A stretch of 64,000 nt of DNA from SPDF01 sp963812085 (GTDB lineage Bacteria > Gemmatimonadota > Gemmatimonadetes > Gemmatimonadales > GWC2-71-9): the NCBI GenBank assembly GCA_963812085.1, contig CAWETL010000004.1, positions 62,001 to 126,000 of the forward strand, given 5' to 3'. Position numbers and translations under genes: made by a program. The notes under the pieces were generated by a model, which ran no database searches, was not told the origin of the DNA, and saw only the letters and a list, made by a program, of their open reading frames with translations. Of this stretch, positions 52,366 to 61,081 are shown piece by piece. How positions within the stretch are numbered: position 1 is the first letter of the stretch; the number at the start of each line of letters is the position of its first letter.

Positions 52366-52369
<4 letters not shown>

Positions 52370-54513
52370 CCATGTTCACTGTCGTCGAAGAGCAGGGCGT
52401 CGCCGTCGTCTCGATCGACCAGGCCGGCTCGCCCGTCAACATCCTCAACGCCGCCGCCAAGGCGGAGTTCGAGGCCCTGCTCGAACGGCTGCGCGCCGAC
52501 GCGTCGGTGCGGGCGGTGGTGCTGATCTCGGGCAAGCCCGACACCTTCATCGCCGGCGCCGACATCGAGGAGTTCGTCGCGCTGCCCAACCAGGCGGCCG
52601 CCGAGGCGCTCTCGCGGGACGGGCAGGCCATGGTGGATCGCGTGGCGGCGTTCCCCAAGCCGGTGGTGGTCGCGATCCACGGCGCCTGCCTCGGCGGGGG
52701 GCTCGAGCTCGCGCTCGCCTGCCATTACCGGCTCGCTACCAATCATCCCAAGACGCAGCTCGGCCTGCCGGAAGTGCAGCTGGGCATCCTCCCGGGCGCG
52801 GGCGGTTGCCAGCGGCTTCCGAGGCTCATCGGCGTCCGCGCCGCGCTCGACATCATCCTGGCGGGCAAGTCCGAGCGGGCGTCCAAGGCGTTCAAGCTCG
52901 GCATGGTGGACGAACTGGTGCCGGCGCCGCTGCTTCGGAGCGTCGCGGTGGCCGCCGCGCGCCGGCTCATCGAGTCGGGCGTGCCGCGCCGCCCGCGTCG
53001 CGGGGGCCTCGCCGCCTTCCTGCTCGACGGCAATCCGCTCGGGCGCGCGCTGGTCTACCGAATGGCGCGGAAGTCGGTCATGGCCAAGACGGGCGGCCAT
53101 TATCCGGCGCCGCTGGCCGCGCTCGAGACGGTGCGGGTCGGCATGGAAAAGGGCATGCGGACCGGCCTCGTCGAGGAGCACCACCGCTTCGGCGAGCTGG
53201 CGGTGAGCCCGGTCTCCCGCAAGCTGGTCCAGATCTTCTTCGCGACCACCGCGCTCAAGAAGGACGACGGGGTCGCCCCCGGCACCGCCACGCCGCGCCC
53301 CGTGCGCCGCCTGGGTGTCGTCGGCTCGGGCTTCATGGGCGCCAGCATCGCGGGCACGGCCGTCACGCAGGCGGGCGTCGAGGTCCGGCTCAAGGACGCC
53401 GAGCTCCCGCGGGTCGGGAAGGGCCTCAAGGCCGCGCTCAGCATCCTCGACGGCCGCCTCAAGCGGCGCCGGATCACGAAGCAGGAGTATCAGCGGCTCG
53501 CCGCGCTGCTCTCGGGCGCGGGGGACTTCACCGGCTTCCCCCGGGCGGATGCCGTCATCGAGGCCGTCTTCGAGGACCTCTCCGTGAAGCGGACGGTCGT
53601 GGCCGAGCTCGAGGGCGTGCTGGGCAATGCCGCCGTCATCGGTACCAACACATCGACGATTCCGATCACCGACATCGCCGCCGGCGCGCGGCATCCCGAG
53701 CGGATCCTGGGCATGCACTTCTTCAGCCCGGTGGACCGGATGCCGCTCCTCGAGGTGATCCCCGGCGCCGCCACCGCGCCCGACGCCATCGCGACCGCGG
53801 TGCAGTTCGGCCGCCGGATGGGCAAGACGGTCATCGTCGTGGCCGACCGGCCGGGCTTCTGGGTGAATCGGATTCTCTCGCCGTACCTCAACGAGGCGGG
53901 GCACCTGCTGCTCGAAGGCACCCCCATCGAGGCCATCGACCGCACGATGACCCGCTTCGGCTTTCCGGTCGGTCCCATCGCGCTGCTGGACGAGGTGGGG
54001 CTCGACGTCGCCGCCAAGGGCGGGGGCGTGATGCACCAGGCGTTCGGGGAGCGGCTCAAGCCGGCCGATGCGATCGGGCGGATGCTCGCCGACCAGCGCA
54101 TGGGCCGGAAGAACGGGAAGGGCTTCTACCGCTACCAGGACGGCAAGAAGGCCGGCGTGGATCCGCAGGTCTACAAGCTGCTCGGCGTCACCCCGTCGGA
54201 CCGGGTGAGCCCGCAATCGATCGAGCAGCGGCTGGTGTACGCGATGCTCAACGAGGCGGCGATGGCGGCGGGCGAGGGCGTCGTCCGTTCGCCGCGCGAC
54301 GGCGATATCGGCGCCATCTTCGGCATCGGGTTCCCGCCGTTCCGCGGTGGCCCGCTCCGGATGATCGACGACCTCGGCGCGCGCCAGGTGGTGTCCACCC
54401 TCGAGGCGCTCGCGGCCGAGTTCGGGCCGCGCTTCACGCCGGCGCCGGCCCTCGTGGCCATGGCCGGAGCGGGTGGCCGCTACTACCCCGACGATGGATC
54501 GCGCGCGGCGTAG
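52366..54513 (+). CDS. fadJ: Enoyl-CoA hydratase / 3-hydroxyacyl-CoA dehydrogenase
   Basis: A 715-residue bifunctional beta-oxidation enzyme. Residues 1-190 are the crotonase part (FIAGADIEEF, HGACLGGGLELALACHYRL, EVQLGILPGAGGCQRLPRL). Residues 308-490 are the NAD-binding dehydrogenase (LGVVGSGFMGASIAGTAV, GMHFFSPVDRMPLLEVI). Two C-terminal helical domains follow (FGFPVGPIALLDEVGLDVA; GIGFPPFRGGPLRMID). It works with FadI encoded just upstream. Confidence 0.96.
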
Positions 54514-54570
54514 CTGGGTGACCCGCGCGGCTGAGAGTGGCGAAGAACCATCCTTTTCACTGGGAGTGCC

Positions 54571-56148
54571 ATGATGCGACGCATGATTCGGCTGGGCCTG
54601 CTGGCGCTGCTCCTGGCCCCGGCCGTGCCGGCCTCGGCCCAGAGCTTCCCCACCGACGACCCGATCATCAAGCGGATCTGGGCCCTCGGCATGGACAGTT
54701 CCCAGGTCGGGGCGCTGGCCCAGACCCTCGACGACTCGATCGGCCCGCGCCTGACCGGCTCACCGGGGATGAAGGCGGGCAACGACTGGCTGGTCTCGAT
54801 GTACACCCGCTGGGGCATCAGCGCGGAAAACGTGCAGTACGGCACCTGGAAGGGCTGGAAGCGCGGCACCAGTCACATCGACCTCCTCACCCCGCGGGCC
54901 CGATCGCTGGAAGGGATGATCCTGGCGTGGAGCCCCGGTACCAAGGGCAAGCCGGTCGACGCTCCGGTGATGATCCTCCCCGACGCCGCCGACTCCGCCG
55001 CGTTCGCCGCCGCGGTCAACGCGGTCAAGGGCTATTACGTCCTGATCAGCGTGCCCGAACTCACCTGCCGTCCCGATTCGAGCTACAAGGCATCGGCGCT
55101 GCCGGAAGAGTTCGACCGGATGGTCAAGGAGCGCACCGAGTACCGCGCGGCCTGGGCCGCCCGGGTCAAGCGGACCGGCCTGACCAACAAGACTCTGCAG
55201 CTGGCGCTCGAGGCCGCCGGGGCCAAGGGCGTCCTGACCAGCAACTGGTCGCAGGGCTGGGGCGCCTTCCGGGTGTTCGACGGCAAGACGACGAAGGTCC
55301 CGAGCGCGGTGCTGAGCTGTGAAGACTACGGGCTGGTGTACCGGCTGACCGAGCGGAAGCAGGGTCCGGTGCTGCGGATCACGGCGGAGTCGCAGGATCT
55401 TGGCGAGGTGCCGGTGTTCAACACCATCGCCACGATTCCCGGGACCGACCGCGCCAATGAGTACGTGGTCCTCTCGGCCCACTTCGACAGCTGGGACGGC
55501 TCATCGGGCGCCACCGACAACGGCACCGGAACCGTCGTGATGATGGAGGCCATGCGCATTCTCAAGGCCGTGCTGCCGCACCCCAGCCGCACCATCATCG
55601 TGGGGCATTGGAGCGGGGAAGAGCAGGGGCTCAACGGCTCCCGTGCCTACATGGCGGACCACCCGAAGGTCGTCGAGGGGATGCAGGCGCTCTTCAACCA
55701 GGACAACGGCACCGGCCGCGTGGTGAACGTGAGCGGCGCGGGCTTGCTCGACGCGAGTGGATTCCTCGCCGACTGGTTCTCCAAGGTGCCGTCGGAAATC
55801 ACCGGCAACTTCAAGACCTTCGGCATGCCGGGTATCCCCGCGGGCGGCGGATCCGACAACGCCTCGGTGGCCTGTTACGGGGCGCCCGGGTTCGGCCTCG
55901 GCTCGCTGCCCTGGGAGTACTTCAGCTACACCTGGCACACCAACCGCGACACCTACGACAAGCTCGTGATGAGCGAAGTGCGGAACAACGCGACGCTGAC
56001 GGCCATGCTGGTCTACCAGGCGGCGCAGGATCCCGAGCAGATGCCCCGCGTGCGCCGGGTCATGCCGGTCAATCCGCGCACCGGGGAGCAGGCGACCTGG
56101 CCCGACTGCGCGCCCGCCGCGCGCTCGTTCGCGGAGTACACGCGGTAG
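54571..56148 (+). CDS. Secreted M28 family zinc aminopeptidase/carboxypeptidase
   Basis: A 525-residue exported peptidase. The signal peptide (MIRLGLLALLLAPAVPASA) is cleaved before QSFPTDDP. A protease-associated-like insert occupies about 110-280. The M28 domain carries the metal ligands in LSAHFDSWDGSSGATDNGTG, the general base and metal ligand Glu in GHWSGEEQGLNGS, FNQDNGTGR, and the last His in YTWHTNRDTYDKL. It probably trims peptides in the periplasm or outside. GGGAG lies four bases before ATG 54571. Confidence 0.94.
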   Translation: MMRRMIRLGLLALLLAPAVPASAQSFPTDDPIIKRIWALGMDSSQVGALAQTLDDSIGPRLTGSPGMKAGNDWLVSMYTRWGISAENVQYGTWKGWKRGTSHIDLLTPRARSLEGMILAWSPGTKGKPVDAPVMILPDAADSAAFAAAVNAVKGYYVLISVPELTCRPDSSYKASALPEEFDRMVKERTEYRAAWAARVKRTGLTNKTLQLALEAAGAKGVLTSNWSQGWGAFRVFDGKTTKVPSAVLSCEDYGLVYRLTERKQGPVLRITAESQDLGEVPVFNTIATIPGTDRANEYVVLSAHFDSWDGSSGATDNGTGTVVMMEAMRILKAVLPHPSRTIIVGHWSGEEQGLNGSRAYMADHPKVVEGMQALFNQDNGTGRVVNVSGAGLLDASGFLADWFSKVPSEITGNFKTFGMPGIPAGGGSDNASVACYGAPGFGLGSLPWEYFSYTWHTNRDTYDKLVMSEVRNNATLTAMLVYQAAQDPEQMPRVRRVMPVNPRTGEQATWPDCAPAARSFAEYTR

Positions 56149-56155
56149 GCGCCCG

Positions 56156-57286
56156 CTACCGCGTCAGCGTGGGGATCAGCTCGGCGTTGGTCTTCGCGTT
56201 CCGGAAGAGCGAGAGCACTTCCTGCATCGCGTTGATGGACGTCATGCCGGCCACCCGCTGGCGGAGCGCGTGCGAGGCGGCCAGCGCCTCGGGCGAGAAG
56301 AGCAGCTCCTCGCGCCGCGTGGAACTCGCCGGGATGTCGATCGCCGGGTAGATCCGGCGCTCGGCCAGTTCCCGGCTCAGCACGAGTTCGCTGTTGCCGG
56401 TTCCCTTGAACTCCTCGAAGATGACCTGGTCCATCTTGGAGCCGGTGTCCACCAGCGCGGTGCCGATGATGGTGAGCGACCCGCCTCCGCGCGACGGGTC
56501 CACGCAGCGGGCGCTGCCCAGGAACTTCTTGGGCTTGTCCATGGCCCCCGCGTCGAGCCCGCCGGAGAGCGTCCGGCCGGTGCTCCGCTCCAGCATGTTG
56601 TAGGCGCGCGCCAGCCGCGTGATCGAGTCGAGGATGATCACGGAGTCCCGGCCCAGTTCCACCTGCCGTCGCGCGCGCTCCAGCGTCAGCTCGGCCACCT
56701 CGGCGTGGCGCTCCGGCGGGCAGTCGAAGCTGGACGCGACGACCTCTCCCGCCCCGGCCATCTCCATCTCGGTCACTTCCTCCGGGCGCTCGTCCACCAG
56801 CAGGATGAAGAGCTGGGCCTTCGGATGGTTGAGTGCCACCCCTTCCGCCACCGCCTGGAGCACCGTCGTCTTGCCCGCCTTGGCCGGCGCCACGATCAGG
56901 GCGCGCTGTCCCTTGCCGAAGGGACAGAGCAGGTCGATGAGTCGGGTGATTTCGTGGGAGGTGCGGCTCTTGCCGACGGGGACCTCGAGCTGGAGCATCG
57001 CCTTGGGGTGAACGGCAGACAGCTTCGAGAATTCCGGGCGCCCCAGGATCTGGTCGGGCGGCAGTTCGTTGACGGTGTCCACCCGCTGCAGGCTTGGCCC
57101 GCGGCCCTTGCCGCCGCGGCCGCCCTCGCCGGCGATGGCGTCGCCGGTGCGGAGGCCGTACTGCTTGACGAGTTGGGGAGGGACGAAGAGGTCGCCGTCG
57201 GCGGGGGCGTATCCAGACTCGCGCCGCCGGAGGAAGGCGGTCCCGCGGTCGGTCAACTCAAGTATGCCGAGGAATGGGCCGCTCAC
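56156..57286 (-). CDS. rho: Transcription termination factor Rho
   Basis: A 376-residue RNA-dependent ATPase helicase. The start is GTG 57286, overlapping the upstream stop as GTGA. The cold-shock RNA-binding domain spans about 5-80 (YAPADGDLFVPPQLVKQYGL). Then come LLCPFGKGQRALIVAPAKAG with the Walker A 134-140, Walker B in SVIILDSITRLARAYN, and the R-loop GGGSLTIIGTALVDTGSKMD. It lacks the N-terminal helix bundle and the insertion seen in many high-GC bacteria, so it is a short-form Rho. Confidence 0.95.
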   Translation of the reverse strand: MSGPFLGILELTDRGTAFLRRRESGYAPADGDLFVPPQLVKQYGLRTGDAIAGEGGRGGKGRGPSLQRVDTVNELPPDQILGRPEFSKLSAVHPKAMLQLEVPVGKSRTSHEITRLIDLLCPFGKGQRALIVAPAKAGKTTVLQAVAEGVALNHPKAQLFILLVDERPEEVTEMEMAGAGEVVASSFDCPPERHAEVAELTLERARRQVELGRDSVIILDSITRLARAYNMLERSTGRTLSGGLDAGAMDKPKKFLGSARCVDPSRGGGSLTIIGTALVDTGSKMDQVIFEEFKGTGNSELVLSRELAERRIYPAIDIPASSTRREELLFSPEALAASHALRQRVAGMTSINAMQEVLSLFRNAKTNAELIPTLTR

Positions 57287-57717
57287 TGCTCCCCGGCGTT
57301 CCAGGAATCCCAGGTCAGGTGACAACGGGTCACGAAGTACTCCGGTGGGTGGCCAGCGCGCTCCAGGAGGTCGTGGAGCATCTCGTGGCGGACGACCATC
57401 TCGTTGTCCGCGTAGTTGCCGGCGATGGTGATCCGGGAGACGTTGCCCACCCGTTCCCACAGGCCCACCTTCTCGCCGATGCTGGTCTCGAAGGTAGTCG
57501 CTCCGGGCACCACATACCACTCGATCCGGCTGGCGGCGCCGGTCAGCTGGGCGCAGGCCTCGGTGCTCGCGTACCACGTGGCGTACTGGGCCGGGGGGGT
57601 CATCAGGACGGCGCCGGCTGGCGGGCCGTCCGGTTCCATGGCCGTGCACGAGGTGGCCACGAACCACAGGCCGAGGATCGGCAGAAGCCGCGAAGGGGTA
57701 ACGGAGATCGGGCGCAT
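57283..57717 (-). CDS. Putative lipoprotein with HExxH motif
   Basis: A 144-residue protein starting at ATG 57717 (GGAGAGA six bases upstream). The signal (LLPILGLWFVATSC) ends in a lipobox-like ATSC. Near the C-terminus NEMVVRHEMLHDLLERAG contains HEMLH, the zinc-metalloprotease signature. The chain has only about 30 residues after it, which could still hold a third ligand. It may be a small surface peptidase or an inactive relative. It is translationally coupled to rho, an unexpected neighbour. Confidence 0.78.
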   Translation of the reverse strand: MRPISVTPSRLLPILGLWFVATSCTAMEPDGPPAGAVLMTPPAQYATWYASTEACAQLTGAASRIEWYVVPGATTFETSIGEKVGLWERVGNVSRITIAGNYADNEMVVRHEMLHDLLERAGHPPEYFVTRCHLTWDSWNAGEQ

Positions 57718-58113
57718 GATCGGTCTCTCCACAACGCCCGATAAGCACAAGGCCGATGGATCGTGTCCCCGGGGGGGAGTGATCCGGTCTGGCCCCGCTT
57801 GTCATTCCTGCCTTCGGCACCGAGCTATCTCCGGCCGGCTTCGGCCTGAGACCTCTAGTTTTGCGGCCCCGGATCGCTCCGGGTGTGCTCTTATCGGGCG
57901 GGTCGTTGGTATGTGCTGCGGGTGGGGTAAACGCAAGCCCCGGGCCGGGTCTGGCCGGCCCCGGCACGACCGGGCTAACTGCTGTCAGGGGCCACGTTTA
58001 GCTCGCTGGAAAATTCCGGAACTTGTTGTCCTCTCACGGGTTAGGTAGCTTCGTGTCGCCGCCAGAGGTTCCCCCGTCGTCCGCCGCGGCCCCAAGCTCA
58101 AGGACACCTGCTG
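57718..58113 (+). promoter_or_regulatory. Divergent intergenic region with proline dehydrogenase promoter
   Basis: No gene is seen in these 396 bases. TTGTTG (58023-58028) and TAGCTT (58046-58051), 17 bases apart, are the best sigma-70-type promoter in the window and point at the proline dehydrogenase gene. The stretch 57800-58000 contains small hairpins (for example GGCCGGCTTCGGCC near 57832, GGGG-TAAACGCAAG-CCCC near 57926) that may belong to the leader of the opposite lipoprotein-rho mRNA. No known riboswitch consensus was matched. Confidence 0.55.
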
Positions 58114-59050
58114 ATGATGCGCACCTTCCTACTGTGGCTGTCGGAGCAACAGGGTGTGTTCAACTTCCTGCGGCGGAACGGGCTCGCCCGGCGCTTCGCC
58201 GCCCGCTTCGTGGCCGGGGAGACCAGCGATACCGCCACCGCGGCCGCCCTCGATCTGAAGAAGCTCGGGATCACGACCTCGCTCGACCTCCTCGGCGAGA
58301 GCGTCACCAGGGAATCCGAGGCGGTCGCCGCCCGGGACGAGTATCTCCGGATGCTCGACCGCCTCGCCCCCAGCGGGGCGGAGGTGAACGTCTCGGTCAA
58401 GCTCACGCAGATGGGGCTCGACATCGACGAGGCGCTCTGCGCCGACAACATGCGCCGCATCCTCGGCCGGGCGCGCGAACTCAACGGGTTCGTCCGGCTC
58501 GACATGGAAGGCTCGGCGCACACCCAGAAGACGCTCGACTTCTTCGAGAAGCACCTGGCGGCCGAGTTCTCGCGGCATACCGGCGTCGTGATCCAGTCCT
58601 GCCTCCGCCGCTCGGCGGCGGATGTCGAGCGGCTCGTGGGCCTCGGCGCGCGAGTCCGGCTCTGCAAGGGCGCCTACCTCGAGCCGGCCGAGGTGGCGTT
58701 CCCCGACAAGCGCGACGTGGACAAGAACTACGTCGCGCTCATGGAGCACCTGCTTCGGAAAGGCAACTATCCGGCGCTCGCCACCCATGATCCCTCACAT
58801 GATCGAGCACGCCAAGACGTTCGTGACGCGCGAGGGAATCCCCGCGGAACGGTTCGAATTCCAGATGCTCTACGGGGTGCGTCGTGACCTGCAGGAGCGC
58901 CTCCGCAAGGAGGGGTTCAACATGCGGGTGTACGTGCCGTTCGGCACCCAGTGGTATCCCTACCTGATGCGCCGCCTGGCCGAGCGGCCCGCCAACATCG
59001 TCTTCATCCTCGGCAACGTGGTGCGGGAGACGCTCGCCCTCCGGGCCTGA
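58114..59050 (+). CDS. Proline dehydrogenase, frameshifted
   Basis: A monofunctional FAD enzyme oxidising proline to pyrroline-5-carboxylate. The first frame (from ATG 58114, AAGGA upstream) covers VSVKLTQMGLDIDEALC, GFVRLDMEGSAHTQKTLDFF, GVVIQSCLRRSAADVERL and VRLCKGAYLEP as far as GNYPALATHD. The second frame continues HMIEHAKTFV, FEFQMLYGVRRDL, RVYVPFGTQWYPYLMRRLAE. Removing one C from the run at 58792-58794 joins them perfectly into about 311 residues, the normal family length. A base-calling insertion is the likely cause. Confidence 0.88.
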
Positions 59051-59361
59051 TGGAAGCCACCCTCGGCGGGTACATGGCCAAGCACGGCCGCGCGGCCGCC
59101 TTCGGGGGCAGCGACGGGCACGCCTACTCCGTGGGGCTGTACGTGGACGACGAGCCCGATGCCCGGGGGCGCTACGGCGCCGCGCTCCTGTTCGTGCGGT
59201 GGGACGAGGCGGGCGCCGCGCCGGCCGGGCACGTCGAGACCGAGTTCCTCGCCTGGGGCCGGTCGGTGGAGGAGGCGGAGGAACGGCTCAAGGCGCTCTC
59301 CCTCTTCGACGTGAAGACCGCACTCGACGAGGCCATCGCCCGCTCGCCGGGAGAATGGTGA
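59050..59361 (+). CDS. Small hypothetical protein
   Basis: A 103-residue cytoplasmic protein starting at ATG 59050, overlapping the proline dehydrogenase stop by one base (TGATG). It begins MEATLGGYMAKHGRAAAFGG, has a beta-rich middle (GLYVDDEPDARGRYGAALLF) and a helical C-terminus (SVEEAEERLKALSLFDVKTA). No family is recognised. Its stop overlaps the start of rsgA. Confidence 0.78.
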   Translation: MEATLGGYMAKHGRAAAFGGSDGHAYSVGLYVDDEPDARGRYGAALLFVRWDEAGAAPAGHVETEFLAWGRSVEEAEERLKALSLFDVKTALDEAIARSPGEW

Positions 59362-60263
59362 GCCCCCTGCTCCCCGGGTTCGTCCTCGAGCGCGACGGCG
59401 CGGCCTATCGTATCGAGACGGCGGCCGGCGAGGTCCGGGCGGTGCTCAGCGGTCGCACCAAGCGTGATACGCCCCGCGTGGTGGTGGGCGACCGGGTCCA
59501 GCTGACCCCCGATCCGACGGGCGCGCTGTACGCCATCGCGCAGGTGGAGCCCCGGCGTACCCTGCTGGAGCGCCGCGTTCCGCTCGGCCGCGGCACCCGG
59601 CCCATCGCCGCCAACATCGACACCGTCTTCGTGGTCACCAGCAACTGCGACCCCGCACCGGTACCCCAACTCATCGACCGGCTGCTCGTCGTCGCCGAGG
59701 CCAACGAGATCGCCGCCGCGGTCGTCATCAACAAGGTGGATCTCGATCCGGGCACGTGGCTCGAAGCCCGCTTCCGGCAGGCGGGGTATCCGGTGTTTCG
59801 CACCAGCGCGAAGACCGGCGAAGGCCTGCCGGCGCTCCGCGCGGCGATGGCCGGGCGGATCTCGGTGGTCACCGGTCCATCCGGCGCGGGGAAATCGAGC
59901 CTCCTCAACGTGCTGCAGCCGGGGCTCGGGCTCCGCACCGGGGAGCTCAGCCGCAAGGTGCGCCGGGGCCGGAACACCACGGTCTCGGCGCTGATGCTTC
60001 CGTTCGAGGAGGGATACCTGGTGGATACACCGGGCTTCAACGAGGTGGGACTCTGGGGCATCGAGCCGCGGGAACTGGCCAGCTGCTTTCCGGAGTTCCG
60101 TCCGTATCTCGGCGAGTGCCGCTTCCAGGACTGCCGCCACCTGACCGAACCGGGATGCAAGGTGCAAGCGGCGGTCGCCGCGGGCGCGATCGCGCCCGAC
60201 CGGCTGGAGAGCTATCGCATGATTCTGGCGGAAACGGTGGCCGAGCCGGAGGAGTGGGAGTAA
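59355..60263 (+). CDS. rsgA: Ribosome small subunit GTPase RsgA
   Basis: A 302-residue circularly permuted GTPase that matures the 30S subunit. The N-terminal OB fold is at about 1-75, then G4 NKVD (126-129), G5 SAK, G1 GPSGAGKS (174-181) and G3 DTPGF, in the permuted order. The C-terminal zinc knuckle is CRFQDCRHLTEPGCKV. ATG 59355 or GTG 59358 (GGAG four bases upstream) may start it; both overlap the preceding stop. Confidence 0.96.
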   Translation: MVSPLLPGFVLERDGAAYRIETAAGEVRAVLSGRTKRDTPRVVVGDRVQLTPDPTGALYAIAQVEPRRTLLERRVPLGRGTRPIAANIDTVFVVTSNCDPAPVPQLIDRLLVVAEANEIAAAVVINKVDLDPGTWLEARFRQAGYPVFRTSAKTGEGLPALRAAMAGRISVVTGPSGAGKSSLLNVLQPGLGLRTGELSRKVRRGRNTTVSALMLPFEEGYLVDTPGFNEVGLWGIEPRELASCFPEFRPYLGECRFQDCRHLTEPGCKVQAAVAAGAIAPDRLESYRMILAETVAEPEEWE

Positions 60264-60269
60264 GCGATC

Positions 60270-60359
60270 TTCTGTCATTGCGAGGAGGCCCCGGAGGGGA
60301 CGACGAAGCGATCTCGCGGAAGATTGCTTCGGCCATTGCATGGCCTCGCAATGACAGAA
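60270..60359. repeat. Palindromic interspersed repeat (REP/MITE-like)
   Basis: A 90-base element with perfect 16-base inverted ends TTCTGTCATTGCGAGG / CCTCGCAATGACAGAA (60270-60285 and 60344-60359). The interior includes GAGGGGACGACGAAGCGATC and GATTGCTTCGG, itself partly palindromic. Repeats of the TGTCATTGCGAGGAGC type are widespread in several bacterial phyla and are thought to be small mobile hairpins. It lies between the convergent rsgA and MazG-like genes and may also serve as their shared 3' end. Only one copy is in the window. Confidence 0.85.
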
Positions 60360-60379
60360 GCGAATTGGGCGAAATGCTC

Positions 60380-60700
60380 CTACTCCCGCTTCCGCGTCCA
60401 GCGATCTGCGTCGCGGTGCTCGACCTTGGTCATCATCCGGTCGAACGCGACGTCGAGGTCGATCCCTTCCCGGTTGGCCATGCAGATCAGCACGAACAGG
60501 ATGTCGGCCATTTCCATGGCCAGGTCTCCCTCCGGCTCGTCGCGCTTCTTCGTCTTCTGCCCGAATCGGTGGTTCACTTCGCGGGCCAGTTCGCCGACCT
60601 CTTCCGCCAGCCGGGCCATGTTCGTGAGCGGCTCGAAGTAGCCCTCCTCGTACTGGCTGATCCACGCATCCACGCGGGCCTGTGCTGCCTTCAGGGTCAT
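60380..60700 (-). CDS. MazG-like nucleotide pyrophosphohydrolase
   Basis: A 106-residue all-helical protein. ATG 60700 gives the family N-terminus (TLKAAQARVDAWISQYEEGY). The metal-binding pattern is AEEVGELAREV followed by EMADILFVLICMAN, the ExxE-(n)-ExxD signature of MazG and dUTPase-2 folds. It probably cleaves non-canonical NTPs to monophosphates as a house-cleaning enzyme. An in-frame upstream extension is unlikely to be translated, being rich in Pro and Arg. Confidence 0.9.
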   Translation of the reverse strand: MTLKAAQARVDAWISQYEEGYFEPLTNMARLAEEVGELAREVNHRFGQKTKKRDEPEGDLAMEMADILFVLICMANREGIDLDVAFDRMMTKVEHRDADRWTRKRE

Positions 60701-60819
60701 GAGTGCCGCCGGTTGGGGTGAGGGTGGGACCGGGGCGAGGGCCCCTCGCCAAACGCCCCGGAAGGTAGCAGATTCTCTCACCTCCCTCACCTTCGTCATC
60801 CCCTCGCCGGTTCCTGATC

Positions 60820-61068
60820 ATGCGCTCACGCGACCGCATCCTGGCCAACCTCGAATCACTCTATCGCGAGACCTACGAGCGGGCCCGGACCGCCGGCGAC
60901 CAGCACCGCGTCGAGGAGCTCGACGCCGCCTTCGTCCGGGACCAGCTCATGCTCGAGATCCTGCTCGACATCCGGGACCTCTTCGCCGTCGCGCCTGCCG
61001 CCTCCACCTCCGGCTCGTCGGCGATGGAGAAGCTCGAGGCGCTCCGGCGCCTGACCACACTTCGTTAG
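60820..61068 (+). CDS. Small coiled-coil hypothetical protein
   Basis: An 82-residue, mostly helical and charged protein (RILANLESLYRETYERARTA, VEELDAAFVRDQLMLEILLD) with a short Ser/Ala linker and a final helix (MEKLEALRRLTTLR). No signal peptide or known domain. The start is ATG 60820. The amidohydrolase gene follows 13 bases later and may be co-transcribed. Confidence 0.7.
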   Translation: MRSRDRILANLESLYRETYERARTAGDQHRVEELDAAFVRDQLMLEILLDIRDLFAVAPAASTSGSSAMEKLEALRRLTTLR

Positions 61069-61081
61069 GACGGGATTTGCC

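Noticed and set aside
57800..57900. A CTGAGA near hairpins that could suggest a thiamine riboswitch
   Set aside because: The second half of the thi-box consensus is missing and neither neighbouring gene relates to thiamine.
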